This document shows, one piece after another, positions 7,815 through 13,013 of a stretch of DNA of 13,802 nucleotides. Made by a program: the position numbers and the translations under genes. The stretch spans positions 387 to 14,188 of the forward strand of contig NZ_DEXW01000027.1 of assembly GCF_002364335.1 (NCBI RefSeq), written 5' to 3'. Below the pieces are notes generated by a model. That model was not told where the DNA came from and ran no database searches. It saw nothing but the letters and a program-made list of their open reading frames with translations. Origin of the DNA: Winogradskyella sp. UBA3174 (GTDB lineage: Bacteria > Bacteroidota > Bacteroidia > Flavobacteriales > Flavobacteriaceae). Within the stretch, counting starts at the first letter, position 1; the number at the start of each line of letters is the position of its first letter.

Positions 7815-8270
7815 TTAAAACAAGCCCAACCTTACACTTGGAGTATTTATGCGAACACGCGTTTTAAAGTTATTTCTATTTGGGTATCTTTCATAATAAT
7901 AGGTGCGATATTCATAATGGTAATAAGAAGCATGGTGGTAGTAGTAATCACTATGATGACATTGATGGTTGCAGTGTTGGTAATGACTAGCATAAGCCTC
8001 TTTCTTCATTCTAATATAGGCTTTATAAGCTTTTTTGTCTTTTTGCTTTAGATGCTTTTCATATGCCTTTTGTTCGTCCCAAAAAGCTTTGTCTTCCGCT
8101 TTAGTTTCTGTGCTAAATTCTTGTTCATATTTAGCATCTTCAACAGCTCTTTTTTGATAATACGATTTCTTATCTACTTCTTTTTCTTTTTTTGGGTCAG
8201 TTTTTTGAGCGTAGGTTTTTGACGAAAAGCCTATCACTATAATAAGCGCTAAAATTTTTAATGCGTTCAT
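7815..8270 (-). CDS. Secreted protein with lysine-rich middle and His/Tyr/Cys-rich tail; unknown function
   Basis: 151 residues from the ATG at 8270; a longer start at 8327 would bury the signal peptide and run through the promoter element. Residues 1-21 form a signal peptide (MNALKILALIIVIGFSSKTYA, cleavage before Gln22). Residues 23-93 are Lys/Glu/Asp-rich and probably helical. Residues 94-129 are striking: 'SHYQHCNHQCHHSDYYYHH' and then mostly Tyr, with about nine His and two Cys in 36 residues, which suggests metal binding. The end (RVRINTPSVRLGLF) is short and strand-like. I recognise no family. The gene lies downstream of the predicted ECF promoter at 8320-8347 (ATG about 50 nt away) and ends at the terminator shared with gyrB. 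This makes it a candidate single-gene member of the sigma regulon. Confidence 0.75.
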   Translation of the reverse strand: MNALKILALIIVIGFSSKTYAQKTDPKKEKEVDKKSYYQKRAVEDAKYEQEFSTETKAEDKAFWDEQKAYEKHLKQKDKKAYKAYIRMKKEAYASHYQHCNHQCHHSDYYYHHASYYHYEYRTYYYERYPNRNNFKTRVRINTPSVRLGLF

Positions 8271-8319
8271 AACGTTTTGTTTTAATCTTATTAATTCACT
8301 TAATAAGTGGTTACAGTAA

Positions 8320-8347
8320 TAAGACACCTAAAGAGTTATTTACCCTA
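8320..8347 (-). promoter_or_regulatory. Predicted ECF-sigma promoter, site B
   Basis: Read on the minus strand: TAGGGTAA (8347-8340), 14 nt, GTCTTA (8325-8320). Same two boxes and same spacing as at 11125-11152 and 12052-12079. Predicted transcription start is near 8312, about 42 nt before the ATG of the His/Tyr-rich gene. Confidence 0.75.
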
Positions 8348-8403
8348 TAGCTTTTTAACTTTAATTTTAAAATAATAGTTACAGTTGGCAAAGTCTTAAA
8401 AGC

Positions 8404-8435
8404 AAAAAAGCCATCTAAAATTTAGACAGCTTTTT
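8404..8435 (-). terminator. Intrinsic terminator of the metalloprotease / beta-barrel operon
   Basis: On the minus strand the arms AAAAAGCTGTCTAAA and TTTAGATGGCTTTTT pair throughout; the only non-Watson-Crick pairs are two G-U. On the plus strand these two become C/A mismatches, so the hairpin is directional. A T-run follows. It lies about 100 nt after the stop of the beta-barrel gene (8534). Confidence 0.7.
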
Positions 8436-8448
8436 CCTGATTAATAGC

Positions 8449-8477
8449 ATGTCCTTTTTATTCAATAAAAAGGATAT
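8449..8477. repeat. AT-rich hairpin palindrome
   Basis: CCTTTTTATT (8453-8462) mirrors AATAAAAAGG (8464-8473). With flanking pairs the stem runs 8449-8460 / 8466-8477 with a 5-nt loop. It sits between the beta-barrel gene and its terminator. Possibly a 3'-end RNA stabiliser; no other copy is seen in the window. Confidence 0.5.
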
Positions 8478-8533
8478 CATAATTTCAAAGGCTGGATTCC
8501 TAAAAAAAAACAGCTATTTGAATGTGGGTGATT

Positions 8534-9124
8534 TTAAAAGTCAAAACCTAAAGATAATTGTAAGACTCTATTCTTAGGACTCCCTTCATCGTAAATATCG
8601 CCTAAACCTAAATGGTACCTTACACCCAGGCTAATACCAGAATCTGTTTTAAATCCAACTCCAAAATTGACACCATAGTCAAAATTATTAGGATCAAATT
8701 CTTGTTCGGTATCAAATAGGTTAAAGTTACTATCAAATTCTTCCTTATGAGAAATTGCTAATCCAATTTGTGGGCCTGCTTCTAAAAAGAAATTCTGAGT
8801 AGGGTAGAGCCTTAAGGATAGAGGTAAATTAATATAATTCAATTTCTGTGTGAATGTGCCACCGTCATCTTCAATCTCGTAACCTTGTTGTGAGTATAAT
8901 AATTCTATTTGCAGTGCGATACGTTCGGCTAAGAAAGATTCACCATAAAATCCAACATGAAAGCCTTGACGTTGACCTGTTTCGGTATCACCGTCAAAAC
9001 TTACAGCGGCTAAATTATAGCCAAATTTGATACCGGTCTTAGATTTGTTAGTGGCTGTATCTTGCGCATTCGCAACAAGAAAAATACAAACTGTAGTTAT
9101 TAATGTAAAAATTTTAGTTTTCAT
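8534..9124 (-). CDS. Outer-membrane beta-barrel protein (PorT / OMP_b-brl_2 type)
   Basis: 196 residues. The signal peptide MKTKIFTLITTVCIFLVANA is followed by a short linker and about eight amphipathic strands: 'TGIKFGYNLAAVSF', 'GFHVGFYGESFL', 'IALQIELLYSQQGYEI', 'LNYINLPLSLRLYP', 'FFLEAGPQIGLAIS', 'FDYGVNFGVGFKT', 'ISLGVRYHLGL', ending in Phe (LSLGFDF). This is the common small porin-like barrel of Bacteroidota (PF13568 pattern 'G...G....f.p.l.Le.g..p'). Such proteins sit in the outer membrane; most have no assigned substrate. It starts only 33 nt after the metalloprotease stop codon, so the two are probably one transcript and may act together at the cell surface. Terminator at 8404-8435. 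Confidence 0.86.
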   Translation of the reverse strand: MKTKIFTLITTVCIFLVANAQDTATNKSKTGIKFGYNLAAVSFDGDTETGQRQGFHVGFYGESFLAERIALQIELLYSQQGYEIEDDGGTFTQKLNYINLPLSLRLYPTQNFFLEAGPQIGLAISHKEEFDSNFNLFDTEQEFDPNNFDYGVNFGVGFKTDSGISLGVRYHLGLGDIYDEGSPKNRVLQLSLGFDF

Positions 9125-9157
9125 TGTGTTTGAGGTTTGAGTTAATAATGACTATTT

Positions 9158-9928
9158 TTATTTGCCGCCATTGGCTCGCAGATCTGCGATGCATTGTACA
9201 TCTAATTGTGGTACTGAAGACATGTTTACCATAGCATCTATTCCTGCTGAAGATTCTATTGCCCAGAACATAAGACAGGTTTCTACATCGCAATGTTTGG
9301 GATGAGCCAAGTCTTCATGGTCTTCAACCATTGGGGATCCTAAATCTGTTAAGCCTAAGATATGGCCAAATTCATGATTAATTACTGTGGTTTCTAGCAA
9401 GGTTCTATCGGGTTCAAAAGTACTGTTACTTAGCTCTTGAATGGTCTCTTCAAAAATAACGAAAGACGTATTCCAATACGCCGTTCCAAGTACAGAATTA
9501 GTACTAGAATCTTGATCTGATCTACCATCGGTAAATAAGACCCAAACTGCAATCTGGTCTTCAGAATTATAATTCTGTCGTAATTCCCTTTCAATATCTG
9601 CTATAGCGGCTATTGAATAAACGTCATTTCCTCTTGAGGGAATAGCTCTTTTTTCGACAAGAATACCATTTGGTTTAAAAGTTCTATCTGTTAAGAACGA
9701 TACAAAATTAGTGATAGTTGCTTGTGAAGGTTCATAGCCTTCTACATAAACCACTTCAATAACCATACTTTTAAATAGCGCATCAGACAATAAGTCGTTT
9801 GCAGAAAAACCAACAGTTTCTCTATTGTTATTTTTATTTAAGGTATTATCGTTATTTTCTGAATTTTCCTTAGAACAGCCCAAGAAAATAATCAAACTGA
9901 AAAGGGTAAATAAAAATCTATGTTTCAT
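9158..9928 (-). CDS. Lipoprotein zinc metalloprotease, metzincin-like
   Basis: 256 residues. An N-terminal lipoprotein signal has its acylated Cys at 18 (FLGC|SKEN), so it is membrane-anchored in the periplasm or on the surface. A disordered Asn-rich linker follows to about 38. The zinc-binding helix is HEFGHILGLTD at 185-195: two His ligands, catalytic Glu186 and the metzincin Gly. The third ligand is not fixed by sequence; Asp195, His204, His209 and His212 are candidates. 'HCDVETCLMFWA' (212-223) fits H-C-x4-C-x-M and provides a Met-turn like that of archaemetzincins, but lies 17 residues further on. It resembles proteins labelled 'membrane metalloprotease' in flavobacteria. It is followed after 33 nt by the beta-barrel gene. 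It has no recognisable own promoter; the lipoprotein gene upstream ends 81 nt before, with a terminator between. Confidence 0.85.
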   Translation of the reverse strand: MKHRFLFTLFSLIIFLGCSKENSENNDNTLNKNNNRETVGFSANDLLSDALFKSMVIEVVYVEGYEPSQATITNFVSFLTDRTFKPNGILVEKRAIPSRGNDVYSIAAIADIERELRQNYNSEDQIAVWVLFTDGRSDQDSSTNSVLGTAYWNTSFVIFEETIQELSNSTFEPDRTLLETTVINHEFGHILGLTDLGSPMVEDHEDLAHPKHCDVETCLMFWAIESSAGIDAMVNMSSVPQLDVQCIADLRANGGK

Positions 9929-9944
9929 CTTTTTTAATTTTCTT

Positions 9945-9972
9945 AAAAACAGCCGCTAAATTTTAGCGACCG
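9945..9972 (-). terminator. Intrinsic terminator / attenuator between lipoprotein and metalloprotease genes
   Basis: Core CGCTAAA (9954-9960) / TTTAGCG (9962-9968) with further pairs outward to 9950 and 9972, giving 11 bp including wobbles on the minus strand. T5 follows (complement of 9945-9949). It starts 38 nt after the lipoprotein stop and ends 17 nt before the protease ATG, so it either ends or attenuates the transcript. Confidence 0.72.
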
Positions 9973-10009
9973 CTTTACCATAACATTCTAAACTAACGTT
10001 TGTCTAGTT

Positions 10010-11062
10010 CTATATCTGGGCTAAAACTAGAGTTGCTGCTGCATTAGTCGTACTCTGTAATGCTATTGAATTTTCAGAATAACTAGTAACTTCCCATGTA
10101 CTGTTTAATAATTCAAAAGTAGCATTTCCTGAGAATGATAATGTTAAGAATACCTCTAATTCCGACGCTACTTCATATGTGCCTTCTACATCTGCAATAG
10201 TTGAATTCACAGTGTTTTCTGCTCTTACTGATAAGTCATTAGCAAAATCTATAGTAAACTCAGCGTAACCATTGGCCGTATCTACACCTGCTGTTACAAA
10301 GGCATCAACAACAAATAAACCTTCTACTAAAATAGCTTCTAAATTGTCAGCACTTTCTTCTGCTTCGTCTTCGGTATCTTCAGTAGCAAGACACTCTGTG
10401 ATTTGGATTTGTAAATCTGCGTCGCTAGTAATCTCAACAACAGTTTCACTATTTAGTGTTGCTGTAATAGGATAGTTAACAGCGAATAATTCATCTTCAT
10501 TAAAATTAGTCATATAGTTAAACAGTTGTTGTTCAGATTCAAGAACAACACTACCAGTTTGTTCTGCACTAGCATTATAAGTTAGTATAGTAATAGGAAA
10601 ATTAATATCTAAACAAGTGATAGTATCTTCAGCTTCATTTTCAGCTTGTTCGCAGGCTTCAAATAGGGCATTAAACTCAGATTGATTGATTACCTGTAAT
10701 TCGGTATAGTTACTTAACATAACATTTAAAGGAAATTGAAACTGAATTGAATCATCATCATTAGTAAATTCTCCTATAATGTCTAAAACTAAAGTATAAT
10801 CAGATTCGCTCAGGATAGTAACTTGTGTGTTGTTTATTGTTGCTATTACGGGCAATAGAATAGATGAGCAAGATATACCATCTAAAAAGTCATCAAAACT
10901 ACCGTCATACATTGCAGAACGTTGTAGATTACTTGCGGTAACTGAATTCGCAGAATTTGCGTTTGGATTTGTTCCGTTTTCGTTATCTATTTCGTCCTGG
11001 CATGAGGTGAAAGTGAAAACAGACATTATTAATAAGACTGTTAAAAATTTTAAATTTTTCAT
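10010..11062 (-). CDS. Repeat-containing surface lipoprotein, unknown function
   Basis: 350 residues from the ATG at 11062; the in-frame ATG at 11086 would put eight residues ahead of the signal peptide. Lipoprotein signal MKNLKFLTVLLIMSVFTFTSC, with Cys21 the likely lipid site. It is acidic (Asp/Glu/Asn-rich), as flavobacterial surface lipoproteins often are. Two tandem modules each begin and end in Cys: C65-C137 and C150-C224. Both read roughly 'C..I..P...... N....ti.SE..l........ ..f..P....L......i.....l.....C'. An acidic linker (228-243) leads to a C-terminal beta domain (about 250-350), with 'TWEVTSYSENSIALQS' resembling the last strands of lipocalin-like folds. The predicted ECF promoter at 11125-11152 lies about 63 nt upstream, so it is probably under the control of the neighbouring sigma factor. 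Ligand unknown. Confidence 0.78.
   Translation of the reverse strand: MKNLKFLTVLLIMSVFTFTSCQDEIDNENGTNPNANSANSVTASNLQRSAMYDGSFDDFLDGISCSSILLPVIATINNTQVTILSESDYTLVLDIIGEFTNDDDSIQFQFPLNVMLSNYTELQVINQSEFNALFEACEQAENEAEDTITCLDINFPITILTYNASAEQTGSVVLESEQQLFNYMTNFNEDELFAVNYPITATLNSETVVEITSDADLQIQITECLATEDTEDEAEESADNLEAILVEGLFVVDAFVTAGVDTANGYAEFTIDFANDLSVRAENTVNSTIADVEGTYEVASELEVFLTLSFSGNATFELLNSTWEVTSYSENSIALQSTTNAAATLVLAQI
10391..10615 (-). repeat. Protein module repeat 2 in the lipoprotein (C150-C224)
   Basis: 75 residues from Cys150 to Cys224, aligned by eye with the first module. Each module may close on itself through a Cys-Cys bond, which is an inference. Confidence 0.6.
10652..10870 (-). repeat. 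Protein module repeat 1 in the lipoprotein (C65-C137)
   Basis: 73 residues from Cys65 to Cys137. Pattern shared with the second module: hydrophobic strand after Cys, 'P..ATINN' or 'P.TILTYN', 'LSESDYTLV' / 'LESEQQLF', 'QFPLNVMLSN' / 'NYPITATLNS', and a final helix ending in Cys. Divergent at DNA level, so an old duplication. Confidence 0.6.
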
Positions 11063-11124
11063 AATTTGTGATTTTAGGGTTAACATGTTTTAAATTAGTT
11101 TGCGATTTTTACGCTTTCTGTATT

Positions 11125-11152
11125 TAAGACCCTTTTAAACTATTTTACCCTA
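11125..11152 (-). promoter_or_regulatory. Predicted ECF-sigma promoter, site C
   Basis: Read on the minus strand: TAGGGTAA (11152-11145), 14 nt, GTCTTA (11130-11125). Predicted start is near 11117, about 55 nt before the lipoprotein ATG. Identical boxes and spacing to sites A and B. Confidence 0.78.
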
Positions 11153-11228
11153 TGGTTTTTTTAAATTAATTTAATATTTGTTATTAAACAATTGAAAATC
11201 AATATAATAATACTGAATATTTTATTTA

Positions 11229-11236
11229 TACCTTTG
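11229..11236 (+). promoter_or_regulatory. Possible housekeeping -7 box for the sigma-factor gene
   Basis: TACCTTTG is a perfect TAnnTTTG, 38 nt before the sigma ATG. No TTTG-like -33 box is found at the expected distance (11206-11209 is AATA), so this is only suggestive. Confidence 0.45.
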
Positions 11237-11274
11237 TATAAAGATTGTAGAAATAAGACTGGTAATAAGACTAT

Positions 11275-11796
11275 ATGAGTAACTCCAAGCCAAAACTTTG
11301 TGAAGAATCACACTTTAATTCTTTTTATTTAGAACATATTCAGGCTGTAAATAATTTTGCGTTTTACAAATGTGGTGATAAAGCTGCTTCCTTGGATTAT
11401 GTTCAAGATGCTTTTGCCAAAATTTGGGAGAACTGCGCGGCCATCGATTTTGCCAAAGCAAAGACGTATCTTTTTACAACAGTTAATAACTTATTCTTGA
11501 ATACCGTGAGACACCAAAAAGTGGTATTATCGTATGCTAAAGCGTCTCCTTATTTAGATAGGACGAACCAAAATCCGCAATATTTATTAGAAGAAGAAGA
11601 ATTTAAAACGAAGTTACAAGCAGTAATTGCCGATTTAAGCCAAGACCAGCGCGAAGTATTTTTATTAAATAGGATCGAAGATAAAAAATATAGAGAAATA
11701 GCAGAGCTACTCGATATTTCTCAAAAAACAGTTGAAAAAAGAATGTCTGGTGCTCTTAAAATATTAAGAGAAAAGATTAAAGAAGTGAAAATTTAA
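11275..11796 (+). CDS. ECF RNA polymerase sigma factor (FecI/RpoE-like, Bacteroidota type)
   Basis: 173 residues, the usual length. Region 2 spans about 15-82: 'DYVQDAFAKIWEN' (41-53) contacts core polymerase and 'AKTYLFTTVNNLFLNTVRH' (62-80) is the part that melts and reads the -10 box. After an acidic linker (about 100-112), region 4 spans about 112-166: 'LSQDQREVFLLNRIEDKKYREIA' then the helix-turn-helix 'ELLDISQKTVEKRMSGAL', which reads the -35 box. Cytoplasmic. It is followed, after a transposase relic, by fecR and a TonB receptor, the typical cell-surface signalling trio in which receptor and FecR hold or release the sigma. Its own upstream region lacks the TAGGGTAA-N14-GTCTTA element, so it is probably expressed constitutively rather than autoregulated. 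Confidence 0.93.
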   Translation: MSNSKPKLCEESHFNSFYLEHIQAVNNFAFYKCGDKAASLDYVQDAFAKIWENCAAIDFAKAKTYLFTTVNNLFLNTVRHQKVVLSYAKASPYLDRTNQNPQYLLEEEEFKTKLQAVIADLSQDQREVFLLNRIEDKKYREIAELLDISQKTVEKRMSGALKILREKIKEVKI

Positions 11797-11817
11797 TTTT
11801 TTTATAGAGGTGAGTAG

Positions 11818-11981
11818 TTAGTTGCCTATAATTTGTTTGTGTAGTATTTTGTCTTTATCAATTTTACGACACTCAAAACCCTCCTTCCATTTAATATCTG
11901 CCAAATATTCCTTGCAGTTTTCTGATCGGTTTTAAACCGATCAGAAAACCCTCGAAGATTTTGTTCTATAAAAACGGTCAT
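11818..11981 (-). pseudogene. N-terminal remnant of an IS1595-like transposase
   Basis: On the minus strand ATG 11981 opens MTVFIEQNLRGFSDRFKTD. A shift of two bases then gives ENCKEYLADIKWKEGFECRK, with TGC of the first Cys at about 11915. Together this follows the N-terminal zinc-ribbon domain of IS1595/ISXO2-type transposases: 'F.t...C..YL..IKW..GF.CRKC..TK'. A further shift would yield KTKYYTNK, also expected after the zinc ribbon. The second Cys of the CxxC pair is lost and nothing of the DDE/N catalytic domain remains. No terminal repeats or target duplication were recognised. It fills most of the 302-nt gap between sigma and fecR, which are usually close together. Recognition rests on remembered family pattern. 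Confidence 0.62.
11917..11949. repeat. Perfect 16-bp-arm palindrome inside the transposase remnant
   Basis: GTTTTCTGATCGGTTT (11917-11932), one base T, AAACCGATCAGAAAAC (11934-11949). No T-run follows on either strand, so it is not a classical terminator. It spans the point where the transposase frame breaks. Confidence 0.9.
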
Positions 11982-12051
11982 AATAATATTATCTTTAACT
12001 ACTTTGAAAGTATAAATCGAGGTAGTGGATTTTATTTTTTTAATTAAGTCG

Positions 12052-12079
12052 TAGGGTAAAATTATAATTAAGTGTCTTA
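12052..12079 (+). promoter_or_regulatory. Predicted ECF-sigma promoter, site A (fecR - TonB receptor operon)
   Basis: TAGGGTAA (12052-12059), 14 nt, GTCTTA (12074-12079). Predicted start is near 12087, only ~12 nt before the fecR ATG. It gives fecR and the receptor a promoter separate from the sigma gene, consistent with feedback induction by released sigma. Confidence 0.78.
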
Positions 12080-12098
12080 AAGTTGAATAGTACGAAAA

Positions 12099-13013
12099 AT
12101 GGAAACAGAAAATGACATATTAAAATGGTTTAACGGAGAGATGTCTACCGAGGACTTTAAAAAATTACATCCTAATGAAGACTTTTCTGTTTTAGAGAAG
12201 TTGGGTTTCTATACCAAACAATTTGATGTGCCAAACATTAATGCGCAAGAAGCTTTTGAAGATTTTAAAGTAAAACACTTTAAAAAAGAAGAGACAAAGG
12301 TACTTTCGCTAAACTTTAAATCGTTTCTAAAAATTGCTGCGATATTGTTGATTATGTTAACCTCATCTTATTTTGTGTTTTTTAATAATACAAGGTCCTA
12401 TGCGACTAAAATTGCACAAACAGAAACCTTAACCTTACCAGACAACTCTCAAGTAATCTTAAATGCTAAGTCTAGTTTGTCATTCAGCAAAAAGAATTGG
12501 AGGAGCAATAGAACCCTAAATTTAGACGGTGAAGCTTATTTTATGGTGTCTAAAGGAGAGAAGTTTACAGTGAATACAGATGCGGGTTCTGTTCAAGTAT
12601 TAGGAACGCAGTTCAATATAAAAGAACGTAAAAACTATTTTGAAGTCAAGTGCTATGAAGGCTCTGTAAGTGTTACACAAAACGGTAAAACAACGCTATT
12701 AACACTAGGTAAAACCTTTAGGGTTGTAAATGGTGATATAGTTAATATCAAAGATTTTAACATTAAAAATCCAGCTTGGCTGACACAAGAATCAACCTTT
12801 GAGAATGTGCCGTTATGGCAAGTGATTGACGAATTAGAAATTCAGTACGACATGACCATTACAGCAAAAAGTATCGATACTTCTAAATTGTTTTCGGGCA
12901 GTTTTACACACACAGATCAAAATATAGCCTTGCAATCTGTTACAATTCCTTTAAATATCAATTATGAAATAATTGATAAGCAAGTTGAGTTTTATAGCTA
13001 TGAATCTAACTAA
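12099..13013 (+). CDS. FecR family anti-sigma factor
   Basis: 304 residues. A cytoplasmic N-terminal part (1-75, 'ILKWFNGEMSTEDF') would bind the sigma factor. A single membrane helix (about 77-95, FLKIAAILLIMLTSSYFVFF) leads to the periplasm. The FecR domain spans about 102-198: 'TLPDNSQVILNAKSSLSF', 'LNLDGEAYFMVSKG', 'FTVNTDAGSVQVLGTQFN', 'CYEGSVSVT'. The DUF4974 domain covers about 232-300: 'FENVPLWQVIDELEIQYD... FSGSFTHTDQNIALQSV... Y'. In this family the C-terminus touches the signalling domain of the TonB receptor and relays ligand binding to the sigma. Its stop overlaps the receptor start by 14 nt, so the two are co-transcribed and probably translationally coupled. The N-terminal sigma-binding part is somewhat shorter than in many FecR proteins. 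Confidence 0.93.
   Translation: METENDILKWFNGEMSTEDFKKLHPNEDFSVLEKLGFYTKQFDVPNINAQEAFEDFKVKHFKKEETKVLSLNFKSFLKIAAILLIMLTSSYFVFFNNTRSYATKIAQTETLTLPDNSQVILNAKSSLSFSKKNWRSNRTLNLDGEAYFMVSKGEKFTVNTDAGSVQVLGTQFNIKERKNYFEVKCYEGSVSVTQNGKTTLLTLGKTFRVVNGDIVNIKDFNIKNPAWLTQESTFENVPLWQVIDELEIQYDMTITAKSIDTSKLFSGSFTHTDQNIALQSVTIPLNINYEIIDKQVEFYSYESN

Noticed and set aside
7782..8051. Hydrophobic open frame on the plus strand opposite the His/Tyr-rich gene
   Set aside because: It begins inside the gyrB terminator stem-loop and its hydrophobic look comes from the complement of His/Tyr codons; the minus-strand frame has a signal peptide and a promoter.
9904..9930. GGGTAA in the protease signal-peptide region
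   Set aside because: Wrong context: no GTCTTA 14 nt downstream and it lies inside a gene on the other strand.
10272..11093. Plus-strand open frames opposite the lipoprotein gene
   Set aside because: The minus-strand frame has a lipoprotein signal and internal repeats; the plus-strand frames have Ser/Ala-rich complement translations only.
11917..11949. Palindrome as a sigma-gene terminator
   Set aside because: It is 120 nt after the sigma stop, lacks a T-run on the plus strand, and is explained by the transposase relic.
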